Below are positions 50,348 to 59,447 of a stretch of 64,000 nt of DNA, piece after piece (within the stretch, counting starts at the first letter, position 1; each line of letters opens with the position of its first letter). Source of the DNA: Isosphaeraceae bacterium EP7 (GTDB taxonomy: Bacteria > Planctomycetota > Planctomycetia > Isosphaerales > Isosphaeraceae). Both the position numbers and the translations under genes were made by a program. A model generated the notes under the pieces. It was not told the origin of the DNA. It was given only the letters and a program-made list of their open reading frames with translations, and ran no database searches. The stretch lies in contig CP151667.1 of NCBI GenBank assembly GCA_038400315.1, forward strand, positions 868,001-932,000, written 5' to 3'.

Positions 50348-53300
50348 TCAACGTCGTCGCAACGGACGCGCCTGCGAGGCCCTCGCCGGTGCGGGGAGCT
50401 TGCCATAATCCGCACCCACGGATCGGAGCCGCATCGTCTCCGACGTGTTCGAAAAATCGCGTGCCAGATCGCCGGGTTTGAGGGTGCCGGGGGTAGGCCG
50501 ATCCACGACGAGTCTGGCGAAAGGGCCCCTGTTCGACGGAATCGGGCCGATCGCGTCGCGGATATGCGACGGGCCCCAAAGGTCGATCCAGTCGCGCTTG
50601 ACGTTGACGATCGACGAGCTTGTGTTATTCGACCGACTCGAACCCAGGAAATGCTGCACCTGGAACACATCACGGTCACCCTGCCAATTCGCTACGCCCG
50701 AGGATAGACCGTCGGGATCGGCTCGCAGGACATCCATCGCCCGCTCCGGAAACGGGTCGATGAAGAGGCACTCCTTGCTGCTGATTAACCAGGGCCTGTC
50801 CGGCCCAGGCGGATCGGTCGGCCATGAGCCGATCGTGATTGCGGCACGACCCGCGGTGATCGTGCAGCGGGTCATCTGCAACTCGGCGAAAAATCGCGAC
50901 CGGCTGACCTCTTCCGGCAGGAGCCGTATTGAATCCTGGCCCCCCGCAATCGCGCAGTTGGTCAGCGAAATCAGGCCCCGTGCAACCTCGGCGACCAGGA
51001 CCGCCCCGCCGCCCTGCATCAGGATGCTATCCCGGATGAGACATGTGGGCAGGTCCCACGGGGTCACGAACGGACGAGTCCTGGAGCGTAGTGGTCTCGT
51101 CTCGAAGGCGCGGAATTCGATCAATTCATCGCCCGGGTACCCCTTCACGCTCTCCGAGGTGAGCAAGCAATTGGTCATCACCAGATGCCCGGCCTCCACG
51201 CGCACGAGGTGGTCGGGTCCCCGTTTCTCTCGTCGGAGATGCACCCCTCTGAGGACCAGATCGCCTCCCTTGGTCGCGAACAGAGCTCCACCGTTGGCAG
51301 ATCGGTTGGTCTTCCAGGAGAGGTGTTCCTCGCCCGCCGATGGGGGGACGACGTCGATCTCCAACGACACCCCCTCCGGCATTAGGATGGGTGACGTGAA
51401 CCTCGAAGAGGCACCGATTACCGAGACCCGGACTCGCACCGCATCAGGTGGGGTCCGTTCGACGAGAAATCTCCCAATGTCTCCGTACCAGGGGCCCACA
51501 TCAGCCCGGAAGACCAGATCCACATCCGTGTGGCTGACCGACGGATCCGGATCGTCCTGCTTTACTGCCAACATCGGCGGACGGACCGCGTCTCCCTGAG
51601 CAGGAGCCTGTCTCAGCAAAGCCCCCGGGAGGAGGAGTTCGGGGATCGTTGTGAGTTTGAAGACATCCAACGTCTTCTCACCGAGCCAGGGGGACGGTAC
51701 TGCAACTCGGGTGAGGGTGCCGAGGCGCTCGGGCGCCAGGAGTTCGAGTTGATCGAGTTTCGTGGTCGACGGGGAAAGGATCCAGGGGCCGGGAGCCTCG
51801 CGTCCGTCCACTTCGAAATCGGGCCAGGCGGCCCTGGCGGCGGGGAGATTTGCCAGCCGGGTCGTTGCGCCCGCGTTGAGGAGCGACGTCCAGCCGACGA
51901 ACCGATCGTCCTGTCCTTCCCAGTCGAACGCTGTCGTGGTTGCAGCCTCGGGAGTCGTCAAGAGGGGCACCGAGTCACGACCGGCCAATCTTGCGAACGT
52001 GGACCCGAGGGAGCGGAGGCTGAGAGACTCGGTCAAGGAGGGGTGAAACGCGGCGAATGGCCCCTGCCCCGCGACGATGCTTCGCACGAGATTCAGACGC
52101 CGAGGAGGCCCGGCGAACGTCCTGGCCTCGACCGACACGAGCGGCCCTTGCCCACCGAGCACCACGCTACGGACGACGGCGAGGTCGCAACGTCCCGCTG
52201 TGAGTTGGAAGACTGTAGGGACATCGGTGCGAATCGTGGTCCGATCGAGAATGATCCGCGATGGCCCCGGTGGACGGTCGGTTGGCTCGATGACCTTCAC
52301 GAGCGGGAACGACTGACCATCCGCCGCGAGTAGTGTGACGGTGCAGTCGCGGAGGATCAGGTCGGAACCCCCGCACTCAAAGACCGCTAGATGCGCGGCC
52401 GGTAGCTTCTTGACCTGGATGACGAGATCGAGGCCTTCGAGGATGAGCTTGGCCCGTTGCAATTGGAAGATCGCAGACGAGTTGTTTGCGACCGCGGGCT
52501 TGGTGAAAGCCAGGATCGGTCGATAGCCGGCTCTCGCACGGATCCGCCTGGTCTTCCCCGTCATCCGGAAATCGGTTTCGAAGAAGGGGCCGTTGTCGGC
52601 GATCTCGATCTCCGCCTCGCGTGAGTCGAAGGCACGACGCAGATCGGGCACGGCAGTGGGGTCCGCAGGATGCGCGACGCGCCGCACGATCACCTTGGGA
52701 GACGACGGCGGGTCGGCGTCGATTCCGACGAAATCAGCCAGTATGGCGTCCTCTCGCCCCGGCGGATAAATCGTCTCAGCGACAATTTCACGTTCGGGGT
52801 CGGTGGGCTCTAACCAGGGAGGCTCAACGGGCGCACCCGCGATCGGGGCCGGCTTTGATTTCTTGGGAGTCACCACGGGTGGAAAGATCACGGGAGGGGG
52901 CTCGATCACCGTGGTGACGCCGGATACGGTCTCGAGTTCCTTCTCGATCTCCTGCTTCAGGATCGTGGTCAGTCCAACCCCGAGGAGCGCGATAGCCAGA
53001 CCGATGATGACACCGAACCCGACGTAGACGTGTGTCGGTGCCTCGGAACGTCCCGAGGTGGGCGAGAGTTGTCCTGCCGGAGGGGCCTGGATGTTTCTCC
53101 GGTCGGGACCGGTTGGGGCAGAGAGGGGAAAGGACTCCGAGTGCGACGCGAGTTCGCGGGCCCTCGTACGCAACTCATCGAAGACTCGCAGCTTCGAGAG
53201 GTCGCGACCGCCTTTCCCGAGAGGCTGATCCGTGGCGACCTCTAGCTCGACACCGGAGAGTGCTTTGAGGTCGAACTGACTGATCGGGGCCGAAAACCGT

Positions 53301-54250
53301 TCGGCAGGTGCCCGCTCGGGTCGCGGCAGGATCTTGCCGTCGGCTTCGTCATCGAGCATCACATCGAGGACCGACGCCTCCATGGTCGATGCACTGTTCC
53401 GATCGGTGGCGGCGTCAAGGTCGGAGATCAGGGCGTCATAGTCCGCCTGCCGATCCTCGGGGCGCTTGGCCATCATCGACTGGATAACTTCAACGAGCGT
53501 CTCGGGGATTTCGGGACGGATGGATCTTGGGTCCGGGGGGGCCTCTCGGTAGTGCCTCGAGAGCTTCTCCGTCACGGTCCCGCCCGGGAACGGTGGGGCG
53601 CCGGTGAGCAAGAAATAGAACGTGCAGCCGAGGGAATAGATATCGCTCTGGACGGTCGCTGCGCGGCTATCGCGGGCCTGCTCGGGCGACATGTAGTCGA
53701 CGGTCCCGACCGTCGTCCCGTCGCGAGTCACCCGCTCGTCGTCGGTATCGGCCTGGAGGGCGAGCCCTAGGTCGATCACTTTGACCACGCCGTCCGGACT
53801 TTGCAGGATGTTCGCCGGCTTGACGTCGCGGTGGATCACCCCGCGGCTGGCCGCGTATTTCAACGCCGCGGCAACCCCTTTGACGATCTCGACGGCGATC
53901 GGGATCGGCAGCGGGCCGTCCTTCCTGATTCGATCGTGGAGGTCACCCCCCTCGACGAATTCGAGAACCAGGTAGAACCGGCCCTGGTCGGCCCCGCGAT
54001 CGAAGATGGTGACGATGCTGGGATGTTCGAGCGACTCGGCGTTCTTCGCCTCGCGCAGAAATCGATGGAGGATCGTCGGGTTCTTGGCGAGCGATCGGGG
54101 CAAGACTTTGATGGCGACTTCGTGACCGGACTCGTCGTGAATCGCGCGGAAAACCGAACTCATCCCGCCCGAACCGAGGGGCTGGACCAGCCGGTAGCTC
54201 CCGATCCGGGCCTCCTGGAAGGGTCGAGGGCTCGTCTCCGACTCGGGCAT
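50348..54250 (-). CDS. Receptor-like Ser/Thr protein kinase with large predicted beta-helix extracellular domain
   Basis: A 1,300-residue protein. Residues 18-285 are a Hanks-type kinase: G-S-G-G-M-S-S (glycine loop), Lys48 in V-A-I-K, Asp142 in H-R-D-V-K-P-A-N, and D-L-G at 160 in place of DFG, then T-V-G-T-V-D-Y-M-S-P-E-Q. A juxtamembrane linker follows, then one transmembrane helix at about 407-430. Outside, a Pro-rich segment leads into about 800 residues of short strands with repeated L-I-L-R-D-C-T-V, L-V-M-T-N-C-L-L, I-S-L-T-N-C-A-I and M-T-R-C-T-I-T motifs, the pattern of right-handed parallel beta-helices. It may sense a polysaccharide or surface ligand. Kinase activity is likely; the ligand is unknown. 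Confidence 0.9.
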   Translation of the reverse strand: MPESETSPRPFQEARIGSYRLVQPLGSGGMSSVFRAIHDESGHEVAIKVLPRSLAKNPTILHRFLREAKNAESLEHPSIVTIFDRGADQGRFYLVLEFVEGGDLHDRIRKDGPLPIPIAVEIVKGVAAALKYAASRGVIHRDVKPANILQSPDGVVKVIDLGLALQADTDDERVTRDGTTVGTVDYMSPEQARDSRAATVQSDIYSLGCTFYFLLTGAPPFPGGTVTEKLSRHYREAPPDPRSIRPEIPETLVEVIQSMMAKRPEDRQADYDALISDLDAATDRNSASTMEASVLDVMLDDEADGKILPRPERAPAERFSAPISQFDLKALSGVELEVATDQPLGKGGRDLSKLRVFDELRTRARELASHSESFPLSAPTGPDRRNIQAPPAGQLSPTSGRSEAPTHVYVGFGVIIGLAIALLGVGLTTILKQEIEKELETVSGVTTVIEPPPVIFPPVVTPKKSKPAPIAGAPVEPPWLEPTDPEREIVAETIYPPGREDAILADFVGIDADPPSSPKVIVRRVAHPADPTAVPDLRRAFDSREAEIEIADNGPFFETDFRMTGKTRRIRARAGYRPILAFTKPAVANNSSAIFQLQRAKLILEGLDLVIQVKKLPAAHLAVFECGGSDLILRDCTVTLLAADGQSFPLVKVIEPTDRPPGPSRIILDRTTIRTDVPTVFQLTAGRCDLAVVRSVVLGGQGPLVSVEARTFAGPPRRLNLVRSIVAGQGPFAAFHPSLTESLSLRSLGSTFARLAGRDSVPLLTTPEAATTTAFDWEGQDDRFVGWTSLLNAGATTRLANLPAARAAWPDFEVDGREAPGPWILSPSTTKLDQLELLAPERLGTLTRVAVPSPWLGEKTLDVFKLTTIPELLLPGALLRQAPAQGDAVRPPMLAVKQDDPDPSVSHTDVDLVFRADVGPWYGDIGRFLVERTPPDAVRVRVSVIGASSRFTSPILMPEGVSLEIDVVPPSAGEEHLSWKTNRSANGGALFATKGGDLVLRGVHLRREKRGPDHLVRVEAGHLVMTNCLLTSESVKGYPGDELIEFRAFETRPLRSRTRPFVTPWDLPTCLIRDSILMQGGGAVLVAEVARGLISLTNCAIAGGQDSIRLLPEEVSRSRFFAELQMTRCTITAGRAAITIGSWPTDPPGPDRPWLISSKECLFIDPFPERAMDVLRADPDGLSSGVANWQGDRDVFQVQHFLGSSRSNNTSSSIVNVKRDWIDLWGPSHIRDAIGPIPSNRGPFARLVVDRPTPGTLKPGDLARDFSNTSETMRLRSVGADYGKLPAPARASQARPLRRR

Positions 54251-54318
54251 CGGTCACTCTCTCCAGGACCGATTGAGCCGAGCGGGATGAGCTGCGGCGG
54301 GCCGGGGCAGATTCGAGA

Positions 54319-55098
54319 TCAAAGACGCGGGATCGAGAGTCCGCCGTCCAGCCCGAAAATTGAACCAGTCGAAAACGGGAAGGCGCCAGAGACGAGAGAC
54401 GCCACGGCACGCCCAACGTCGTCGGGTGTCCCCCATCGCCGGATCGGGACGAGGCCCTCGGCGATCTTCTCGTCGTAGACGCCCTTGACCGAGGAAGTCA
54501 TGTCCGTGGCGATGATGCCGGGCCTGATTTCGTTGACGAGGATGCCAAATTCCGCGAGGCGGACAGCGAAGAGCCGTGCAACCATGCTGAGGCCGGCCTT
54601 CGCCACGCAATATTCTCCGCGGCCAATACTCGCCATTTCGCTGGAGACCGAGGTGATGAAGAGAATCTGAGAAGCGGGCCTGACTCGTCGAGGGGCCTGC
54701 TCAATCATCGCCGCGGCCACGGCCTGGGTCAAGAAGAAGGGGCCCCGGAGGTTGTTGCCGAGTGCCCGGTCCCAGCTTTCGGGAGTCGTCTCCAGCAAGC
54801 CAAACCGGATCAGGGGCGCCACCCCAGCATTGTTCACCCAGTAATCGATGTGGCCGAAATGCTCTGTGATCGTATTGACGAGGGCACGCCCCTGCCCCAG
54901 ATCCGAGACGTCCGCCTGGATCGCGACGGCTTCCGGCGATCCCTTGCGTCTGGCCATCTCGCAGGTGGCCTCCGCCGCATCCGCATCTGCTCGATAATTC
55001 ACGACCAATCGCAGACCCAGGCCAGCAAGGTGCTCGACAATTCCGCGGCCGATCCCTCGGCCTCCCCCGGTCACGACCGCGACGGAGTCCGTGGTCAT
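54319..55098 (-). CDS. Short-chain dehydrogenase/reductase (3-oxoacyl-ACP-reductase-like)
   Basis: A 259-residue classical SDR. The cofactor loop is V-T-G-G-G-R-G-I-G, the N-N-A-G-V strand is present, and the catalytic set appears as Ser in I-T-S-V-S-S, then Tyr and Lys in E-Y-C-V-A-K-A. The C-terminus ends in D-G-G-L, as in FabG-like enzymes. Many such genes act in sugar or fatty-acyl reduction; the actual substrate cannot be told. It lies 68 bp upstream of the kinase gene on the same strand and may be co-transcribed with it. Confidence 0.9.
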   Translation of the reverse strand: MTTDSVAVVTGGGRGIGRGIVEHLAGLGLRLVVNYRADADAAEATCEMARRKGSPEAVAIQADVSDLGQGRALVNTITEHFGHIDYWVNNAGVAPLIRFGLLETTPESWDRALGNNLRGPFFLTQAVAAAMIEQAPRRVRPASQILFITSVSSEMASIGRGEYCVAKAGLSMVARLFAVRLAEFGILVNEIRPGIIATDMTSSVKGVYDEKIAEGLVPIRRWGTPDDVGRAVASLVSGAFPFSTGSIFGLDGGLSIPRL

Positions 55099-55160
55099 GG
55101 GCGATCTCTCCGGGGAACGGGCCGACTCTCGCCTCCGCGCCGACGGCGGAGCACTGTCGA

Positions 55161-55189
55161 TTGACAGGCTACCAGGTTCAAGTCAGAAT
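55161..55189 (+). promoter_or_regulatory. Sigma-70-type promoter of the tRNA-Arg pair
   Basis: A consensus TTGACA at 55161-55166 and CAGAAT at 55184-55189 with an exact 17-bp spacer lie 20 bp upstream of the first tRNA. This is the best promoter match in the window. Confidence 0.75.
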
Positions 55190-55208
55190 GGCACCGCTCC
55201 TCAAGTTC

Positions 55209-55282
<74 letters not shown>

Positions 55283-55332
55283 TCTCCAAAGATCGAGCGA
55301 CATGCTGGCCCGGTTGCGGGCCGCCCTCCGAC

Positions 55333-55405
55333 GCGCCCGTAGCTCAGCGGATAGAGCAACGGTTTTCTAAACCGTCGGCCGCAGGTTCGAATCCTGCCGG
55401 GCGTA
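55333..55405 (+). tRNA. tRNA-Arg (TCT)
   Basis: Acceptor GCGCCCG pairs with CGGGCGT (one G-U). The anticodon arm ACGGT-TTTCTAA-ACCGT gives anticodon TCT, with the same T-arm as the preceding tRNA. It lies 50 bp after tRNA-Arg(CCT), and the two are close paralogues. CCA is not encoded. Confidence 0.95.
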
Positions 55406-55513
55406 TCTCACCGACTCTTCGAGCCTCGGTCGAGCAGGCCCGATCCCGGATTCATCTTGACATGAACCCGCTCGCCGATTGGGATGACGGCCAGTCAGCC
55501 TCGACTCCGTCCG

Positions 55514-55529
55514 CGTTCCACGTGAAACC
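55514..55529. promoter_or_regulatory. parS-like site 1
   Basis: The 16-mer CGTTCCACGTGAAACC matches the bacterial parS consensus (TGTTTCACGTGAAACA) at 13 of 16 positions, with the central CACGTG and GAAAC arm intact. It is intergenic, 110 bp after tRNA-Arg(TCT) and 6 kb from parA. Confidence 0.75.
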
Positions 55530-55646
55530 GAGACGTGTCGACGACGGCTCTCACGGCCTGATGCGTGCTCGAACGCCTCTCATGCCGGGTTCAGCCGTCT
55601 TGGGCTGATTCCCTCCGCTCCGAATCGCCTCCGGCCAGGCGGAATC

Positions 55647-56384
55647 ATGGAATTTTCCGAAGATCTCCCGCAGAAGATCGATGTCAGCCTGACCAACCTT
55701 CCCACCATCTGGGGAACGATCCGCGAGGCCCACGGGACGGGTCCGACGGCCCAGACGGCGATGATCGAACTGATCAGCCGCTATCACGACGCGGTCGAGC
55801 GATATTTGCGCCTGAAGCTCCGGGATCCTAACCTGGCCGATGAGGTCTTCCAGGAATTCTGGGCGAAGGTGCTGACCCACAAGCTCGCCGGGGCCGACCA
55901 CAATAAGGGGCGGTTCCGGGACTACTTACGCACGGTCCTCCATCGCCTGATCATCGACCACTATCGCGGTCGCAAGCTCCAACCCCTGCCCCCCGGCGAC
56001 CTGCTCGACGAGTCTCAACCCGACGTCGACTTCGACCGCCACATGCGCGAGGCCCTGCTCAAGCGCGTCTGGTCTCGGCTCGAGACGTATGAGGCCTGCA
56101 CGCCCAAAAATCGATACTCGAGCGTGCTCCACCTCCGTAGTGACTTTCCCGAAGACTCAATCGATGACCTGGCCTTAAAGCTCGAGGCGCGGACCCAGCT
56201 GAAGATTTCTCCGGAGGCCTTCCGGAAGACCTTGCAGCGGGCACGGGCCAAGTTCCTGGAGCTTCTCGTCGTCGAATTGAAAGAAACGATCCACCCGGCC
56301 GCCAAGGAGGATATCGAAGCCGAGATTTACGATCTCGGACTCGGTCATCTCTATCGCCGCTATGCCGTCGACCATAACGCTTGA
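55647..56384 (+). CDS. ECF-type RNA polymerase sigma factor (planctomycete-type)
   Basis: A 245-residue protein with start ATG 55647 and GGCGGA upstream. Region 2 is recognisable as L-I-S-R-Y-H-D-A-V-E-R-Y-L-R, then A-D-E-V-F-Q-E-F-W-A-K-V-L, and F-R-D-Y-L-R-T-V-L-H-R-L-I-I-D-H-Y-R (core binding and -10 recognition). A region 4-like helix-turn-helix is likely in I-S-P-E-A-F-R-K-T-L-Q-R-A-R-A-K-F-L. No anti-sigma factor is adjacent, so control may be through another route. It lies between the tRNA-Arg pair and csrA. Confidence 0.85.
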   Translation: MEFSEDLPQKIDVSLTNLPTIWGTIREAHGTGPTAQTAMIELISRYHDAVERYLRLKLRDPNLADEVFQEFWAKVLTHKLAGADHNKGRFRDYLRTVLHRLIIDHYRGRKLQPLPPGDLLDESQPDVDFDRHMREALLKRVWSRLETYEACTPKNRYSSVLHLRSDFPEDSIDDLALKLEARTQLKISPEAFRKTLQRARAKFLELLVVELKETIHPAAKEDIEAEIYDLGLGHLYRRYAVDHNA

Positions 56385-56471
56385 CGGACGACTCGATCCG
56401 ATCGAATGTTGGATCGTTGTAAAAACGAAACCTCTGTCAAGGTGAATTTCGGTCGATTATGGCCCGGCGAC

Positions 56472-56499
56472 TTGATTCATCCGTCACGGCCCTTAAACT
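56472..56499 (+). promoter_or_regulatory. Putative promoter of csrA
   Basis: TTGATT at 56472-56477 and TAAACT at 56494-56499, spaced by 16 bp, would give a leader of about 125 nt before csrA. A TTGACT box also occurs at 56564 but lacks a convincing -10. Confidence 0.4.
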
Positions 56500-56631
56500 A
56501 GGGTTAGACGGATCCGCGCATGGAGTCTGAGCACGCCCGCATCGGGTTCGACCCCCTGGCATGTTGACTGCCCATGGCCCGGGCGATTCCTGAACTTGCA
56601 CCGAGACTCTTCGTCCAAGAGAGGAACGGGG

Positions 56632-56853
56632 ATGCTGGTTCTATCCCGCAAGAAAAACGAGAGCATCATTATCAACGACCACATCACGATCACCGTGGTG
56701 GAGGTTCGTGGCGATAAGGTGCGCCTGGGGATCGATGCGCCCAAGGATGTCTCGGTCCACCGCCACGAAATTTATAATGCGATCCAGCTTCAGAACCGGC
56801 AAAACAATATCACCGCCCCGACCGGTGCGGCGTCGCCAGAACTTGACGACTGA
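56632..56853 (+). CDS. csrA: Carbon storage regulator / translational regulator CsrA
   Basis: A 73-residue RNA-binding protein. The start is set at ATG 56632, the usual M-L-V-L-S-R-K start of the family, preceded by GAGGAA. The conserved core is N-E-S-I-I-I, I-T-V-V-E-V-R-G-D-K-V-R-L-G-I-D-A-P and V-H-R-H-E-I-Y, including the R44-equivalent region that contacts RNA. CsrA binds GGA motifs in mRNA leaders and changes translation or stability. The C-terminal extension is short. Its own leader contains a GGA in the Shine-Dalgarno, a possible autoregulation site. Confidence 0.97.
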   Translation: MLVLSRKKNESIIINDHITITVVEVRGDKVRLGIDAPKDVSVHRHEIYNAIQLQNRQNNITAPTGAASPELDD

Positions 56854-56979
56854 GTCGGTCGACTCGCCTTCGACTCGAGTTTCGGCGAAATTTTCCATCA
56901 AACGCTTTGGCGATTGCGTGCATGGGTGAATCGGGCGGATCATGAGTTCGGTCGATTCCCGAACTCTTGCTCACATCGC

Positions 56980-57011
56980 TTGACCTGGTGGACGACTGTC
57001 GGTAGTCTAAT
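56980..57011 (+). promoter_or_regulatory. Putative promoter of tRNA-Glu
   Basis: TTGACC at 56980-56985 is followed by TAGTCT at 57003 (17-bp spacer) or TCTAAT at 57006-57011 (20-bp spacer). The region lies 18 bp upstream of the tRNA. Confidence 0.5.
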
Positions 57012-57028
57012 TCGATCGCCCGGCGACT

Positions 57029-57103
57029 GGCCCCATCGTCTAGCCTGGTCTAGGACACGTGCCTTTCACGCACGCAACATGGGTTCAAATCCCATTGGGG
57101 TCA
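57029..57103 (+). tRNA. tRNA-Glu (TTC)
   Basis: Acceptor GGCCCCA pairs with TGGGGTC. The anticodon arm CGTGC-CTTTCAC-GCACG gives anticodon TTC, and the T-arm is ATGGG-TTCAAAT-CCCAT. CCA is not encoded. Its last three bases overlap the stop codon of the minus-strand symporter gene. Confidence 0.95.
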
Positions 57104-58378
57104 CTGCTTCTCCCCCTCTCCCTCCGTCATCCTCTCCCCCAATCGATGCCCTTCGAAGCGATCGAGCATCACCGCGACGACCATGTCGCTGGTGACGTTG
57201 GTCATCGCGCGTCCTCTCGACAAGATCCAATCGACCGAGAGCAGCAGCGAGACGATCTCGAGCGGCAACCCGACCGTCGCAAGTACGATCGGAAGCGAGA
57301 TCAGGCCCGCGTCGGGGATGCCTGCAATACCTACGCTTGCTACGACACACGCCAGCGCAGCGGCAAGTTGCCTGAGCGGTGAGAGTTCGATGCCGTAGGC
57401 ATGGGCGACGACGAGGACGGCCATCGCCTCGTAAAGCAAGATCCCGTCGTTGTTCAGGTTCGTGCCCACACACGCGGAGAGTCGCGCGGATGGCGTCGAA
57501 ACTCCCATCTCGTCCAGGCTCTTGAGCGTGACGGGCAGGGTGGCCAGGCTGCTGCTCGCCCCCATCGCATAGATGACAGGTTCCTTCGCCTTCGACCAGA
57601 ATCGGCGGAGCGAGATGCCTGAGAAGTAGAGCCAACCCTGGTAGACGACCAGAACCTGGATTGAAAGTCCAAGCAGGACGACGAGGACGTAATAAGCCAG
57701 GCCCACGATGGGGCCGAACCCATATCGGCCCACTGTCTGCGCCACCACCCCGAAGATCGCCAGCGGGATGAGCCTTATCACCCATCCGATCAGAAGCTCC
57801 GACGCCCGGTAGAAGGTCGCGACCGCACGCTCGACCCCGAGGTAATCCCCTTCCCCTCGCGTCTGTTGCTCGACCTTCACCATCCTGAGAGCTAGGCCCG
57901 CCATCAAGGCGATCAGGACGATGGAGAGGACCGAACCTTCCAGAAATGGCTGGACCACGTTTTTGGGTACGTATCCACTCAGCTCCTTGATGAAGTCGAT
58001 CGGCTTCGCGTCAAGCTCGGGCCTCGAGATGGGGATTGGACGGAGTGCCATTGAGGCCCTCAGGTGATCACCGGGCCGCATCAGTTGCGAGAGTGCCATC
58101 CCGATGACGATCGCCAGTCCTCCATTGACCATCGAGATTCCGACCATCCTGGCTCCGCTTCGCCCGCTCAGTTCCGACCTCATGAACGCGTCGATCACGG
58201 CGAAGAACAGGAGCGGTGCCGCGAGCGCCTTGATCAGGCCAATGACGATCGCGCCCAACTCGCCAAGTGGAGCCGCCCTCGGGCCGATCGCGTGTCCGAG
58301 CAAGGCTCCCAGGACCATTCCCACGAGGATCTGAGCGACGAACGGGATTCGAGACGCGAAGTTGAGCATGCGAATCAT
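57101..58378 (-). CDS. Dicarboxylate/amino acid:cation symporter (DAACS family)
   Basis: A 425-residue polytopic transporter of the SDF/GltP-DctA type; start ATG 58378 with GAGGAA upstream (a TTG precedes it). Family motifs are A-S-S-S-L-A-T-L-P-V-T-L (hairpin HP1 S-S-x-x-T-L-P) and G-T-N-L-N-N-D-G-I-L-L-Y-E (TM7 region). The C-terminal S-V-D-W-I-L-S-R-G-R-A-M-T-N-V-T segment contains the R/N residues of the substrate site. It couples Na+ or H+ to uptake of dicarboxylates or Asp/Glu. Its stop codon lies within the end of tRNA-Glu on the other strand. Confidence 0.92.
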   Translation of the reverse strand: MIRMLNFASRIPFVAQILVGMVLGALLGHAIGPRAAPLGELGAIVIGLIKALAAPLLFFAVIDAFMRSELSGRSGARMVGISMVNGGLAIVIGMALSQLMRPGDHLRASMALRPIPISRPELDAKPIDFIKELSGYVPKNVVQPFLEGSVLSIVLIALMAGLALRMVKVEQQTRGEGDYLGVERAVATFYRASELLIGWVIRLIPLAIFGVVAQTVGRYGFGPIVGLAYYVLVVLLGLSIQVLVVYQGWLYFSGISLRRFWSKAKEPVIYAMGASSSLATLPVTLKSLDEMGVSTPSARLSACVGTNLNNDGILLYEAMAVLVVAHAYGIELSPLRQLAAALACVVASVGIAGIPDAGLISLPIVLATVGLPLEIVSLLLSVDWILSRGRAMTNVTSDMVVAVMLDRFEGHRLGERMTEGEGEKQ

Positions 58379-58417
58379 CAATTCCTCGAACCGTTCATCG
58401 TGGGCGATTCATGAAAC

Positions 58418-59368
58418 CTAGCGATCGGCCTTGATGGGCACGCCCAGGGCGTCCAGGTGTGCGGAGACGCAGCCCGCGAGGATCGGGACGTTATATCCTC
58501 CCTCGAGCACGCTCAGGAGCCGGCCTTGCGACCAGGTCTCCGCAACCTGAAGGACATCGCGGGTCATCGCATCGAAGTCCTCGGTCTCGAGCCCAAGGTC
58601 GCCAACCGGGTCTTCCGCATGTGCATCGAAGCCGGCGCTGAGAATCACCAGCTCAGGTCTCGTCCGGTCGGCCATCTCCGAGAGAGAGGCTCGGAACGCG
58701 GCGAGGTACTCGGCCCGAGAAATTCCATAGGGTAGGGGGACGTTCCGCGTCATCCCCAGCCCCGGCCCGGTCCCTGTCTCGTCGGCCGCTCCCGTGCCCG
58801 GGTAGAACGGCCAACGATGGATCGAGAGGAACCCGACCCGAGGGTCGCGTTCGAAGATCTCCTGAGTCCCGTTGCCGTGGTGCACGTCCCAGTCGACGAT
58901 CAATATTCGGCTCAGCCCTAGCCCTTCGAGCGCCTCGGCCGCCGCGACAGCCACGTTGGCATAGAGGCAGAATCCCATCGGCCGATCGGGCCTTGCATGG
59001 TGGCCGGGAGGCCTCACGACGCAGAGCCCCCGCGGGTCGCCGCCGTTAACGATTCCGTGGACCGCCTCGACTGCCGAGCCGGCGGCCAGCCTCGCCGCCA
59101 GCGTCGTCCCGGCGCTCATCCAGGTATCGGCCTCGATCTGTCCGCCTCCCTGCTCCTCCCACTTCGAGACGGAATCGAGGTAGCCCTGAGTATGCACACG
59201 GAGAAGCTCGGAATCGGTCGCCGGGCGAACCGTGCCTATGCCACACCGACCCGCCTGTCCGGTCCGCTCTAACTGCCGAAGGACCATCTGCAGGCGTTCG
59301 GGCCGCTCGGGATGACCTTGCTTCGGCACGTGGTCGAGCATCCTTCGATCGCTGTAGAGGGTGACCAT
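58418..59368 (-). CDS. Histone-deacetylase-family (AcuC/class II HDAC-like) hydrolase
   Basis: A 316-residue protein. Active-site motifs of the arginase/deacetylase fold are intact: R-P-P-G-H-H-A (general base His pair), D-W-D-V-H-H-G-N-G-T (first zinc ligand Asp and His), S-A-G-F-D-A-H (second zinc Asp), and E-G-G-Y-N (the E-G-G-Y end). Bacterial members remove acetyl groups from proteins, polyamines or acetoin-related substrates. The substrate here is not known. The gene ends 40 bp before the symporter start, so the two may be co-transcribed. Confidence 0.92.
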   Translation of the reverse strand: MVTLYSDRRMLDHVPKQGHPERPERLQMVLRQLERTGQAGRCGIGTVRPATDSELLRVHTQGYLDSVSKWEEQGGGQIEADTWMSAGTTLAARLAAGSAVEAVHGIVNGGDPRGLCVVRPPGHHARPDRPMGFCLYANVAVAAAEALEGLGLSRILIVDWDVHHGNGTQEIFERDPRVGFLSIHRWPFYPGTGAADETGTGPGLGMTRNVPLPYGISRAEYLAAFRASLSEMADRTRPELVILSAGFDAHAEDPVGDLGLETEDFDAMTRDVLQVAETWSQGRLLSVLEGGYNVPILAGCVSAHLDALGVPIKADR

Positions 59369-59447
59369 CTTGGACCTCGATTCTGCGGTGTCGTACGCGC
59401 GGGGTGCCTCACGCTAGACGAGCGACGCGTGATGGTCAATCGTCGCG

